Counted from the stretch's first letter, positions 16,866 to 25,023 are shown. The stretch is 64,000 nucleotides of DNA from Lachnospiraceae bacterium A2 (GCA_000403315.2 KE159636.1:1958041-2022040); one strand, 5' to 3'. The notes: generated by a model from the letters alone, not told the origin. Translations and numbers: made by a program.

Positions 16866-16937
16866 TGTACAATTCTTATCATTCCCTGCAAACTTCCTGC
16901 ATATACTGATAACAGTAGAACAGGAGGTTTTTTTATG
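16866..16937 (+). promoter_or_regulatory. spoIVA leader: hairpin that covers the ribosome binding site
   Basis: AACTTCCTG (16891-16899) can pair with CAGGAGGTT (16921-16929), which contains the AGGAGG used by spoIVA; an inner TACTG-ATAA-CAGTA stem stacks in the loop. Seven U residues then lead to the ATG at 16935, so the structure also looks like a terminator. The first copy at 11416-11487 differs at a few bases, yet both stems still pair through G-U or Watson-Crick changes. A transcript reading through from upstream would fold this way. Confidence 0.7.
16879..16907 (+). promoter_or_regulatory. Candidate SigE-type promoter of spoIVA
   Basis: TCATTCC (16879-16885), 14 nt, CATATACT (16900-16907) resembles the mother-cell SigE pattern (about KMATATT, 13-15 nt, CATACANT). 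spoIVA is a SigE gene in Bacillus. Initiation about 6 nt downstream would leave out the left arm of the hairpin, freeing the ribosome site. In the upstream copy the -10 reads TATATGCT, a worse match. Confidence 0.4.
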
Positions 16938-18422
16938 GAAAACATTAATACTGGTACATATAATATTTACAAAGATATCAGTGCAAGGACGAATGGGGAT
17001 ATCTATATTGGGGTGGTGGGGCCGGTGCGGACCGGTAAATCCACGTTCATCAAGCGGTTTATGGACGTGATGGTGCTGCCAGAAATGGAGGATGCCCACT
17101 CCCGGGAACGGGCGACCGACGAGCTGCCCCAGTCGGCACAGGGCAAGACCATTATGACGACGGAGCCGAAATTTGTCCCCAAGGAGGCTGCCAAAATCAG
17201 GCTGAACGAGGATTTGGAAGTCAGCGTCCGGCTCATTGACTGCGTGGGTTTTATGGTGGACGGGGCAACCGGGCATATGGAGGAAGGGGCGGAGCGGATG
17301 GTGAAAACCCCGTGGTTTGACTATGAAATCCCTTTCACCCAAGCCGCGGAAATCGGTACCCAAAAGGTCATCCGGGAACATTCCAATATTGGGATTGTGA
17401 TTACTACAGATGGTTCCATCACGGAATTGCCTCGGGAAAGTTATATCCCTGCAGAGGAAAAGACGATTGCAGGCTTAAAGAAGCTGGGGAAGCCATTCAT
17501 CCTGCTCCTCAACACCCAAAAGCCCTATGGGGCAGAAAGCCAGAAGCTGGCGGAAGAGCTTTCTGAAAAATATGGGGTATCCACCTTGCCTGTCAACTGC
17601 GAGCAGCTAAGGAAGGACGACATTTTCCGCATTTTGGAAGGGATTCTCTATGAATTCCCCATTGAGCGGGTGGATTTTTTCCTGCCGAAATGGGTAGAAA
17701 TGCTGGAAAATACACACAAAATCAAAGAGAACATCATCACAAATGCCATGCAGATTTTGAAGAAATTTACTTATGCCAAGGACGTGAGGAATACGGAGCT
17801 TGTGCCGGAGGGGGAGTATATCCGCAGGATGAAGCTGGATAAGGTGGAGCTGTCCCGGGGCTGCGTCCAGATTGTGTTTGACATCGACCAGAAATACTAT
17901 TATGAAAATATGAGCGAGCTGACAGGCGTCCCGATTGCCGGGGAATACCAACTGATTTCCATGATTAAAGAATTGTCTGCCATGAAAAAAGAGTACGATA
18001 AAGTGGGAAGCGCTATGGAAGCGGTGAAGCAGAAAGGATATGGTGTGGTAACGCCCCAGCTTACCGATATTGAGATTGAGGAGCCGGTGCTCATCCGCCA
18101 TGGCAATAAATTTGGCGTGAAAATCAAGGCGCAGTCCCCATCCATCCATATGATTAAGGCGAATGTGGAAACGGAAATTGCTCCCATTATCGGCAGCGAG
18201 GAGCAGGCCCAAGATTTGATTGGTTACATTAAAACCTCACGGGAACAGGAAGAAGGGATTTGGCAGACCAATATTTTCGGGAAATCCATCGGGGAACTGG
18301 TGGAGGACGGCATCCGCAGCAAGATTACCATGATGGATGATGAAAGCCAAGTGAAATTGCAGGATACCATGCAGAAGATTGTCAATGACAGCAATGGGGG
18401 ACTGGTGTGCATTATTATATGA
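16935..18422 (+). CDS. spoIVA: Stage IV sporulation protein A, spore coat basement ATPase
   Basis: The 495-residue protein is an unmistakable SpoIVA: Walker A G-P-V-R-T-G-K-S-T near residues 31-39, the sensor-region V-R-L-I-D-C-V-G-F, and the terminal G-G-L-V-C-I-I-I anchor. It polymerises with ATP hydrolysis around the forespore on the mother-cell side and recruits coat and cortex proteins. The frame is open back to 16596 inside the permease gene, but AGGAGG and the ATG at 16935 start the family-typical M-E-N-I-N-T-G. It is probably transcribed by SigE. Confidence 0.97.
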   Translation: MENINTGTYNIYKDISARTNGDIYIGVVGPVRTGKSTFIKRFMDVMVLPEMEDAHSRERATDELPQSAQGKTIMTTEPKFVPKEAAKIRLNEDLEVSVRLIDCVGFMVDGATGHMEEGAERMVKTPWFDYEIPFTQAAEIGTQKVIREHSNIGIVITTDGSITELPRESYIPAEEKTIAGLKKLGKPFILLLNTQKPYGAESQKLAEELSEKYGVSTLPVNCEQLRKDDIFRILEGILYEFPIERVDFFLPKWVEMLENTHKIKENIITNAMQILKKFTYAKDVRNTELVPEGEYIRRMKLDKVELSRGCVQIVFDIDQKYYYENMSELTGVPIAGEYQLISMIKELSAMKKEYDKVGSAMEAVKQKGYGVVTPQLTDIEIEEPVLIRHGNKFGVKIKAQSPSIHMIKANVETEIAPIIGSEEQAQDLIGYIKTSREQEEGIWQTNIFGKSIGELVEDGIRSKITMMDDESQVKLQDTMQKIVNDSNGGLVCIII

Positions 18423-18427
18423 AAAGG

Positions 18428-18463
18428 CAGGGACATGGGCGGGAAGCGCTGGTGTCCCTGTTC
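18428..18463 (+). terminator. Terminator-like hairpin after spoIVA
   Basis: CAGGGACA (18428-18435) pairs with TGTCCCTG (18453-18460) around a 17-nt loop, followed by a short TTCTGTTGT. The U-tract is weak. Confidence 0.55.
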
Positions 18464-18607
18464 TGTTGTGCCAAGGTTTGGGATTCCCAAGGATGGAATA
18501 TGCGTGAAATTTTGTGGAAATAGGAAGGTAATTGTGGTATGATAAAAAATACAGATTCAAAATGTTCTGTTTGCTGAAGATGCTGTAACAGAACCAAGAC
18601 GGAAGGA

Positions 18608-19111
18608 ATGGATAGAAAAGTGGAGCATTGGAGAGAACATTTGAAAGATAAGCCCGTGAAATACTGGATACGGACCGAAATAGAAGAAATCATAAAGGAA
18701 AAGCAAGTGGATCGGAAATTATTTTATGAATATTCAAAATGGGAATACCAGAAAGTCATACATAGATTTTATTATGCATTTGCGGATTATAAGAAATATC
18801 CAAGGGTTGAACTAAGTTATTGCTGGCTGCATTTTAGGGAGGAGCTGAAGGAAATAGGTTTTGCCAGTGAGGATATTGGCTGGGAATGTATGCTGGCAGA
18901 ACTAAAGGAACAACTGCCCTATGACTGGGAGAAAAAGGTTTATCTGATTCTTTCCGATGGATGGGTGTATGAAGGTTATATAGATACTATCATTGATGTG
19001 CTGGGTGAGGCTGACGGGCTGCTCGAGGATTTTTATGTTGTCACCCCGCAGTTTGATAAATTTGCAGCATATAGTGATGACGGCGGGTGCCTAGTATTTT
19101 ATAAAAAATAA
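18608..19111 (+). CDS. Conserved-looking protein of unknown function
   Basis: The 167-residue soluble protein is not recognised. It is rich in Trp, Tyr and charged residues and has no membrane segment or signal. The second half reads like a small mixed alpha/beta domain (L-I-L-S-D-G-W-V-Y-E-G then D-D-G-G-C-L-V-F-Y). A GGAAGGA ribosome site precedes the ATG at 18608 and the coding region is lower in GC than spoIVA. It stands alone between spoIVA and the hydrolase gene, so context gives no hint. Confidence 0.6.
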   Translation: MDRKVEHWREHLKDKPVKYWIRTEIEEIIKEKQVDRKLFYEYSKWEYQKVIHRFYYAFADYKKYPRVELSYCWLHFREELKEIGFASEDIGWECMLAELKEQLPYDWEKKVYLILSDGWVYEGYIDTIIDVLGEADGLLEDFYVVTPQFDKFAAYSDDGGCLVFYKK

Positions 19112-19200
19112 CGGTAAAAAGCCTGTTGTGATACCCAGAAGCCAAATGATTTGGCAAATAAGTATGCTTTTTCGCATGTCTGGATATGCATGTACATGGA

Positions 19201-19214
19201 AGGAAACGTTTACA
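19201..19214 (+). promoter_or_regulatory. cre-like catabolite control site
   Basis: AGGAAACGTTTACA matches the CcpA consensus TGWAANCGNTNWCA at 12 of 14 positions. It lies 37 bases upstream of the hydrolase start, suggesting glucose control. No clear promoter was assigned. Confidence 0.4.
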
Positions 19215-19250
19215 TAACAGCTTTGACAGAAACAACACATGGAGGGAACA

Positions 19251-20084
19251 ATGAAAATTACTTATATCCACCACAGCGCCTTCTGCATCGAAACCGATGG
19301 GATAGCGTTGGTATTTGACTATTTTAAAGGGGACTGCATCCCATCCTGTACCTACCACGGAACCTTGCCGGAACTGGGGGAAAATACGCCAATCTATGTA
19401 TTTTCCAGCCACAGCCACCGGGACCATTTTGACGTGGAGGTGCTAAGATGGAAGGAACGCTACCCCAATATCCACTATATTTTCGCAAAAGAAATCAAGA
19501 AAAAACTGGGCAATTCCATGCTGCGCCGCCTGGGGATACCAGAAAGCATAAAGGAAACCATCACCTACGTCAAACCCGGGGAATGTTATGAGGTGGGCGG
19601 CCTTGCCGTAGAAACGCTTCTTTCCACTGACAGCGGCGTGGCGTTTCTGGTAACTGTGCCGCACCGTGTTTCCCAGGACATGGACAGCCATAAATCCCAC
19701 AGCACGGCAGAGGGGGCAGGGGCTTCAGGGCCTTTTACAACGATCTACCATGCCGGGGATTTGAACTGGTGGAGGTGGGAAGGGGAACCGGAAGATTCCA
19801 ATGCGTACCAGGAAAAAACCTACAAAGAACAAATTGGCCTGCTTTCCGGCAGGGAAGTGGACGTGGCCTTTGTGGTGCTGGACCCAAGGCAGGAGTGGGA
19901 CAAGTACCTGGGGATTGATTATTTTATGGAGCATGTGCAGGCCCGGTATGTAGTACCCATGCATATGTGGAAACAGTATGGGCTGGCCCAGGAATACCAG
20001 AGCCGCCCCCAGAGCAGCAGGTTCCGGGAAAAAATACTGGGCCTGAGCGCAGAGAACCAGGAAATTGTATTAGAGCGTGTCTGA
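19251..20084 (+). CDS. Metallo-beta-lactamase-fold hydrolase (UlaG-like)
   Basis: The 277-residue protein has the metallo-beta-lactamase core: S-H-S-H-R-D-H-F-D supplies the two-metal site, with further ligands in Y-H-A-G-D-L-N-W and V-P-M-H-M-W. Similar UlaG-like enzymes hydrolyse cyclic sugar esters or phosphoesters; the substrate here is unknown. The start is the ATG at 19251, just after GGAGGG; an upstream in-frame ATG at 19239 overlaps that site and is unlikely. The final five codons come from a dispersed repeat (20072-20096), which also provides the stop. Confidence 0.8.
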   Translation: MKITYIHHSAFCIETDGIALVFDYFKGDCIPSCTYHGTLPELGENTPIYVFSSHSHRDHFDVEVLRWKERYPNIHYIFAKEIKKKLGNSMLRRLGIPESIKETITYVKPGECYEVGGLAVETLLSTDSGVAFLVTVPHRVSQDMDSHKSHSTAEGAGASGPFTTIYHAGDLNWWRWEGEPEDSNAYQEKTYKEQIGLLSGREVDVAFVVLDPRQEWDKYLGIDYFMEHVQARYVVPMHMWKQYGLAQEYQSRPQSSRFREKILGLSAENQEIVLERV

Positions 20085-20096
20085 AAATTCATTCCC
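20072..20096 (+). repeat. 25-bp dispersed repeat, copy 1
   Basis: Twenty-five bases beginning AGAGCGTGTCTGAAAA are identical to 43379-43403. Here only the left half of the hairpin is present, overlapping the hydrolase stop codon; at 43381-43421 both halves form a terminator. The 16-mer GTCTGAAAATTCATTC recurs at 63432-63447. Confidence 0.8.
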
Positions 20097-20177
20097 GCCA
20101 TCGGTATGTTCCATTTTGAGCGGTATTTGCAGCATTAGATGAAACATAGAAAGAATGTTTCACAGGGAAAGGCATCA

Positions 20178-20205
20178 TTGACATTTGTTGGAAATGATGT
20201 ATAAT
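20178..20205 (+). promoter_or_regulatory. SigA-type promoter of the ParA-like gene
   Basis: Consensus TTGACA (20178-20183), 16 nt, consensus TATAAT (20200-20205). It ends two bases before the inverted repeat at 20208. Confidence 0.8.
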
Positions 20206-20207
20206 AC

Positions 20208-20248
20208 AATTAGTTTTACATATAATATTAGAAAAAGTAAAACTAATT
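20208..20248 (+). repeat. Perfect 12-bp inverted repeat in the ParA-like leader
   Basis: AATTAGTTTTAC (20208-20219) and GTAAAACTAATT (20237-20248) flank a 17-nt AT-rich spacer. The repeat covers the expected transcription start and touches the AAAGGAGGG ribosome site. It could be an operator (helical spacing about 29 bp centre to centre), a partition site or an mRNA hairpin. Confidence 0.8.
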
Positions 20249-20264
20249 GAAAGGAGGGACTATC

Positions 20265-21302
20265 ATGTCAGTGGATACCATCATTGATAGGCAATATGCG
20301 ATTGCGAATGACGAAGCGGCTCCGATTGAACTGCCAAAGCAGCGGATTTATGCAATGTGCAATTTGCGGGGAGGAATCGGGAAGACCACATTGTCATTTA
20401 ATTTAAGTTACCTTGTAAATAACCTGCTGGCTGTCGACACTTGCCCACAGGGGAATTTATCATATTTTTATGATAACAATTATTATGCCGGACAGCAGAC
20501 AAATGTCAAAGATATGCTCCTGCCATACTTAGTTCCTGGGCTTGGGAAAGCCACAAGGGTTGCTGCTTACATTGGCGCTACCAATCCATGTTTTGCAGGA
20601 AAAAACAATTATTATATCCCGTCTTCGGAGGAACTGTATTTGCTGCCATCCCAGTTGATTACTGCGATTAATCAGACGTCTGGTTTACAATACCCCCAAA
20701 AAGAACAGGCATTAAAGAGCATTTTATATTCCTTGGAAACAGAGATAGAACGGGAACTTCGGGAAAATGACCTGGATAAATGCCTGATTGACACTTCACC
20801 ATTTTTTGCAGGGGCAACACAGCTTGCCTGGTATGCAGCAGATGCATTGGTTATTCCTGTCAGGACAGACCAACAATCCATCAAGTCCTTGGAGCTGCTG
20901 ATTAATACCTTAAGCAGCCCACAGAGTGAATTTAGGAAGCACCTTCCGGAAAATGATATGAATGTGCCGAAAATCCAGATGGTGGTGCTGACCCATTGCG
21001 GCTGGTCCACAGTAGCTGGGGCGAGGAATGAGCCAAACCAGCAGACGAAAGTTTATCTGAACAAGGTCTATGATATCATATCAAAACATCGGACGCTGCT
21101 GTCGACCAATAATCCAGATAACCACTTGTTTATGCTGGATGATTTTTTAGGCTCTGGCCGGATTTCATCTTTTGAGTCAAAGCCAATGGCGCTGCTGAAG
21201 GAAGGGGAAACAAAAGTAATAGACAGGGTAAGGGTAAGCGTAAACAAATCGGTAGATAAATGTAAAAACCAATTAAAGTTTATTTCGGAACAGCTATGGT
21301 AA
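20265..21302 (+). CDS. Solo ParA/MinD-like ATPase
   Basis: The 345-residue protein has the deviant Walker A of the ParA/MinD group, N-L-R-G-G-I-G-K-T-T-L-S-F-N-L (about residues 30-44), a Walker A-prime A-V-D-T-C-P-Q-G-N-L, and I-D-T-S-P-F in place of the usual D-x-P-P. ParA proteins move DNA or protein cargo using ATP-dependent dimers. No ParB, replication initiator or other cargo gene is adjacent, so the partner is unknown. The ATG at 20265 has AAAGGAGGG before it; an upstream GTG-less extension to 20247 is not needed. The sequence is AT-richer than its neighbours, suggesting transfer from a plasmid or element. Confidence 0.8.
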   Translation: MSVDTIIDRQYAIANDEAAPIELPKQRIYAMCNLRGGIGKTTLSFNLSYLVNNLLAVDTCPQGNLSYFYDNNYYAGQQTNVKDMLLPYLVPGLGKATRVAAYIGATNPCFAGKNNYYIPSSEELYLLPSQLITAINQTSGLQYPQKEQALKSILYSLETEIERELRENDLDKCLIDTSPFFAGATQLAWYAADALVIPVRTDQQSIKSLELLINTLSSPQSEFRKHLPENDMNVPKIQMVVLTHCGWSTVAGARNEPNQQTKVYLNKVYDIISKHRTLLSTNNPDNHLFMLDDFLGSGRISSFESKPMALLKEGETKVIDRVRVSVNKSVDKCKNQLKFISEQLW

Positions 21303-21351
21303 AAATAGGAAGGAAAATGGCAATATTCAGAGGAAAGGAATGAGTATAGTT

Positions 21352-21819
21352 ATGGAAGTGAAAATATACACAGACGGCGCCGCAAGGGGAAACCCTGACG
21401 GCCCCGGCGGTTACGGCGCAGTCCTGACTTATATGGACAGGGAAGGGAAACTCTACAAAAAAGAAATTTCCGCCGGCTACCGCAAAACCACTAACAACCG
21501 CATGGAACTGATGGCCGCCATCCGAAGCCTGCAGGAGCTGACAAGGCCCTGCAGGGTGGAGCTTTACTCCGATTCCAAATATCTGGTAGACGCTTTCAAC
21601 AAAAACTGGGTTTCTGGCTGGCTGAAAAAAGGCTGGAAAAAGGCAGACGGGAAACCAGTCAAAAACGTGGATCTCTGGCAGGAGCTGCTGCAGGCCAAGG
21701 CCCCGCATGAGGTGCATTTCATCTGGGTCAAAGGCCACGACGGCCATGCCATGAACGAACGCTGCGACGAACTAGCGACATCGGCGGCAGATGGGGACCA
21801 TTTGCTGGAGGATACTTGA
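21352..21819 (+). CDS. rnhA: Ribonuclease HI
   Basis: The 155-residue enzyme cuts the RNA strand of RNA-DNA hybrids. It starts with the family pattern K-I-Y-T-D-G-A-A-R-G-N-P-G-like (Y-T-D-G-A-A-R-G-N-P-D-G-P-G-G-Y-G), and shows N-N-R-M-E-L and Y-S-D-S-K-Y, giving the catalytic Asp-Glu-Asp set, plus the handle region W-L-K-K-G-W-K. Two ATGs are in frame; 21352 is preferred because GAGGAAAGGA (21330-21339) is at the right distance, whereas it abuts the ATG at 21340. Confidence 0.93.
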   Translation: MEVKIYTDGAARGNPDGPGGYGAVLTYMDREGKLYKKEISAGYRKTTNNRMELMAAIRSLQELTRPCRVELYSDSKYLVDAFNKNWVSGWLKKGWKKADGKPVKNVDLWQELLQAKAPHEVHFIWVKGHDGHAMNERCDELATSAADGDHLLEDT

Positions 21820-21844
21820 AAAACATGTGTTTCTATGGTATTAT
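21816..21844 (+). promoter_or_regulatory. SigA-type promoter before the small membrane gene and alaS
   Basis: TTGAAA (21816-21821), 17 nt, TATTAT (21839-21844). It overlaps the rnhA stop codon. Confidence 0.6.
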
Positions 21845-21879
21845 GGCAAATGGGATGATTTGGATAGGAGGTGTTTTCT

Positions 21880-22011
21880 ATGGCATTTTTCGCCAGTTTT
21901 ATACAATATGCGTTAAAATTTATACTGATGGCAGCAGTAGCCGGATGCGGGCTGTTCCTTGGGAAGAAGCTCCGTGACAGGAAAGATGCAGATGCTGCGG
22001 CAGAAAAATAA
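21880..22011 (+). CDS. 43-residue single-pass membrane protein
   Basis: A short gene with a strong ATAGGAGG site at 21865-21872 encodes M-A-F-F-A-S-F-I-Q-Y, one hydrophobic helix (about residues 5-30) and a basic then Asp/Ala-rich tail ending A-A-A-E-K. It lies between rnhA and alaS, 37 bases before the alaS start, and is probably co-transcribed with alaS. The layout matches small membrane proteins seen in Lachnospiraceae genomes; no function is known. Confidence 0.65.
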   Translation: MAFFASFIQYALKFILMAAVAGCGLFLGKKLRDRKDADAAAEK

Positions 22012-22048
22012 ATACAGAATGAGAACAGACTAGTGGAGGAAATTGGTT

Positions 22049-24700
22049 GTGAAGAAATATGGAGTAAATGAGCTGCGCAGGATGTATCTTACGTTCTTTG
22101 AGGGCAAAGAGCATTTGGCAATGAAAAGTTTTTCACTGGTGCCCCACAACGATAACAGCCTTTTGTTAATCAATGCAGGGATGGCGCCGCTGAAGCCATA
22201 TTTTACCGGGCAGGAGATTCCGCCGAAAAAGCGGGTGACTACCTGCCAGAAATGTATCCGGACCGGGGACATTGAAAATGTAGGGAAAACGGCAAGGCAC
22301 CTTACTTTTTTTGAAATGCTTGGGAACTTTTCCTTTGGGGATTATTTCAAGCATGAAGCCATCGCGTGGAGCTGGGAATTTTTGACGGAAACCATCGGCA
22401 TGGATCCGGAACGGCTGTACCCTTCCATTTATGGGGAGGACGATGAAGCTTTTGAAATCTGGACAAAAGAGGTAGGCGTCCCAGCGGAAAAGATTACCAG
22501 TTTTTACCGGGATGAAAATGGGAAATGCGACAACTTCTGGGAGCATGGGGCAGGGCCTTGCGGGCCGTGTTCTGAAATTTACTATGACCGCGGGGAAGCT
22601 TATGGCTGCGGCAGCCCAGACTGCAAGGTAGGCTGCGACTGCGACCGCTTTATGGAGGTTTGGAATAACGTATTTACCCAGTTTGACGGGGACGGGCATG
22701 GGAACTATGAGGAACTTGCCACAAAAAACATTGACACAGGGATGGGTTTGGAGCGTCTTGCAGTGGTAGTGCAGGACGTGGGTTCCGTGTTTGACATTGA
22801 TACGATGAAGGCAATCCGGGATAAGGTATGCGAGGTATCCGGCAAATCCTACCAGAAGGATGAGCAGGACGACGTATCCATCCGGCTGATTACCGACCAT
22901 ATGCGTTCCGCTACTTTTTTGATTTCCGACGGCATTATGCCCAGCAACGAGGGCAGGGGCTATGTGCTGCGGCGTCTGATCCGCCGTGCAGCCCGCCATG
23001 GCAGGCTCCTTGGCATCCATGGGAAGTTCCTTGCCACCCTGAGCGCGACCGTGATTGCAGAGAGCAAGGACGGGTATCCAGAGTTGGAGGAAAAGAAGGA
23101 ATTTATTTTCAAGGTGCTGACCCAGGAAGAAGAAAAATTCGACAAGACCATTGACCAGGGCTTAAGCATTTTAGCAGAAATGCAGGAGGAAATGGCAGCA
23201 GCCGGGACCAAGGTGCTTTCTGGGGAACATGCATTTAAGCTGTATGACACATATGGGTTCCCAATAGACCTGACGCAGGAAATTTTGGAAGAAAAAGGAT
23301 TTTCCATTGATGGGGATGGGTTCCGGAAATGCATGGAAGAACAGCGCAGCAAGGCAAGGAAGGCAAGGAAGGAAACCAATTACATGGGGGCGGACGCCAC
23401 AGTGTATGACGAGATAGACACTTCCATTACCTCAGAGTTTGTGGGGTATGACAGGCTCAGCCATACTTCCAGGGTTACTGTGCTGACAACGGAAACAGAA
23501 CTGACAGAAGCATTGTCCGACGGGGAGCGGGGTACTATTATTGTGGAGGAAACCCCATTTTATGCTACCATGGGCGGGCAGAATGCAGATACAGGCGTAA
23601 TCCGCGCCGGGGAAAATGAGTTCCGGGTGGAGGACACCATCCACCTGAGGGGCGGGCGCATCGGCCATGTGGGTGTTGTTACCGCCGGGATGTTCAAAAA
23701 TGGCGATACCGTGGAGCTTACAGTGGACGGGGAAAAACGCGGGCTGATTGGAAGGAACCACAGCGCCACCCACCTGCTCCAAAAGGCGCTCCGGGAAGTG
23801 CTGGGCACCCATGTGGAGCAGCACGGCTCCGATGTCAATGCGGACAGGCTGCGCTTTGACTTTTCCCATTTTGCCGCAATGACGCCGGATGAAATTGCCC
23901 GGACAGAAGCTGTTGTAAATGAGAAAATCGCATCTTCTTTGCCTGTAGTGACGGAAGTCATGACTTTAGAAGAAGCCAAAAAGACAGGGGCTATGGCCTT
24001 GTTTGGCGAAAAATATGGGGATTCCGTCCGGGTAGTAAAAATGGGGGATTTCTCTGTGGAGCTCTGCGGCGGGACCCATGTGGAAAATACCAGCAATATC
24101 AGCGCTTTTAAAATCGTGTCTGAATCCGGGGTAGCAGCCGGGGTCCGCAGGATTGAAGCCCTGACGTCCAAGGCTGTGTTTGGGTATTACGACAAGCTGG
24201 AGGAAACCATCCATGCAGCGGCAAAAATTGTAAAGACGAACCCGGTAGGCCTGGTGGAAAAATTGGAGCACTTAATGGCAGAACTCAAGGCGCTGCAGGG
24301 GGAAAATGAATCCTTAAAAAGCAAGGCGGCAAGGGACGCCCTTGGGGACGTAATGGACCAGGTAACGGAAGTGAAAGGGGTAAAGCTCCTTGCAGCCAGC
24401 GTTGCAGGGGTGGACATGAACGGCCTGCGGGACTTAGGCGACCAATTAAAGGAAAAGCTTGGGGAAGGCGTGATTGTCCTTGCTTCTGAGAAGGATGGCA
24501 AGGTTAACCTGATTGCCATGGCAACAGAAGCTGCTATGGGATCAGGCGCCCATGCAGGCAATTTAATAAAGGCTATTGCCGGGAAAGTAGGCGGCGGCGG
24601 CGGCGGGCGGCCAAACATGGCCCAAGCAGGCGGGAAGAACCCTGCCGGCATCCCAGACGCTATCGCGGAAGTAAAAACTGTTCTGGAGGGCCAGATATAA
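22049..24700 (+). CDS. alaS: Alanyl-tRNA synthetase
   Basis: The 883-residue class II enzyme charges tRNA-Ala. It shows the catalytic core (T-F-F-E-M-L-G-N-F-S-F-G-D-Y-F), the editing-domain metal site (H-S-A-T-H near residue 570 and C-G-G-T-H near 672) and the C-terminal glycine-rich region (six glycines, then R-P-N-M-A-Q-A-G-G). The GTG at 22049 sits 8 bases after GGAGGA; a TTG at 22043 is too close. No T-box leader is visible. Confidence 0.97.
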   Translation: MKKYGVNELRRMYLTFFEGKEHLAMKSFSLVPHNDNSLLLINAGMAPLKPYFTGQEIPPKKRVTTCQKCIRTGDIENVGKTARHLTFFEMLGNFSFGDYFKHEAIAWSWEFLTETIGMDPERLYPSIYGEDDEAFEIWTKEVGVPAEKITSFYRDENGKCDNFWEHGAGPCGPCSEIYYDRGEAYGCGSPDCKVGCDCDRFMEVWNNVFTQFDGDGHGNYEELATKNIDTGMGLERLAVVVQDVGSVFDIDTMKAIRDKVCEVSGKSYQKDEQDDVSIRLITDHMRSATFLISDGIMPSNEGRGYVLRRLIRRAARHGRLLGIHGKFLATLSATVIAESKDGYPELEEKKEFIFKVLTQEEEKFDKTIDQGLSILAEMQEEMAAAGTKVLSGEHAFKLYDTYGFPIDLTQEILEEKGFSIDGDGFRKCMEEQRSKARKARKETNYMGADATVYDEIDTSITSEFVGYDRLSHTSRVTVLTTETELTEALSDGERGTIIVEETPFYATMGGQNADTGVIRAGENEFRVEDTIHLRGGRIGHVGVVTAGMFKNGDTVELTVDGEKRGLIGRNHSATHLLQKALREVLGTHVEQHGSDVNADRLRFDFSHFAAMTPDEIARTEAVVNEKIASSLPVVTEVMTLEEAKKTGAMALFGEKYGDSVRVVKMGDFSVELCGGTHVENTSNISAFKIVSESGVAAGVRRIEALTSKAVFGYYDKLEETIHAAAKIVKTNPVGLVEKLEHLMAELKALQGENESLKSKAARDALGDVMDQVTEVKGVKLLAASVAGVDMNGLRDLGDQLKEKLGEGVIVLASEKDGKVNLIAMATEAAMGSGAHAGNLIKAIAGKVGGGGGGRPNMAQAGGKNPAGIPDAIAEVKTVLEGQI

Positions 24701-24730
24701 GCATTGTTAGGAAAAGTTTTCCGAAAGTAG

Positions 24731-24758
24731 TTGACTTACGGGAATTTTCTGTTATAAT
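24731..24758 (+). promoter_or_regulatory. SigA-type promoter of rpsU
   Basis: TTGACT (24731-24736), 16 nt, TATAAT (24753-24758), about 78 bases upstream of the rpsU start. Confidence 0.75.
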
Positions 24759-24835
24759 TAATAGCAGTGCAATAAAATGACCCAAACAGTTGAATATGCA
24801 CAATACGCAACTGGAGGGAGGTTAGGTGTGAGACT

Positions 24836-25012
24836 ATGTCAAATGTGATCGTGAAAGAGAACGAAACTTTGGATAGCGCTTTACGCAGATTCAAAAGAAA
24901 CTGTGCAAAGGCTGGTATTCAGCAGGAGATTCGTAAGAGAGAGCATTACGAAAAGCCAAGCGTAAGACGCAAGAAGAAATCCGAAGCAGCAAGAAAACGT
25001 AAATATAATTAA
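24836..25012 (+). CDS. rpsU: Small ribosomal subunit protein bS21
   Basis: A 58-residue basic protein starting [21 protein letters not shown] and ending A-A-R-K-R-K-Y-N is ribosomal protein S21, a late-binding 30S protein near the mRNA exit. It lies in its own transcription unit with a promoter before and a terminator after it. GGAGGGAGG at 24812-24820 is followed by the ATG at 24836, a rather long gap, with the short GTG frame at 24827 in between. Confidence 0.95.
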   Translation: MSNVIVKENETLDSALRRFKRNCAKAGIQQEIRKREHYEKPSVRRKKKSEAARKRKYN

Positions 25013-25023
25013 GGGTTAAGAAA

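Noticed and set aside
16596..16934. N-terminal extension of SpoIVA into the permease gene
   Set aside because: AGGAGG plus ATG at 16935 yield the conserved SpoIVA start; the extension overlaps permease codons in another frame.
21845..22048. Possible T-box leader for alaS
   Set aside because: No T-box sequence, specifier loop or terminator is seen, and the space is taken by the small membrane gene.
22166..23020. Open frame of 284 codons on minus across alaS
   Set aside because: It lies wholly opposite the conserved catalytic core of alaS and shows no recognisable protein pattern.
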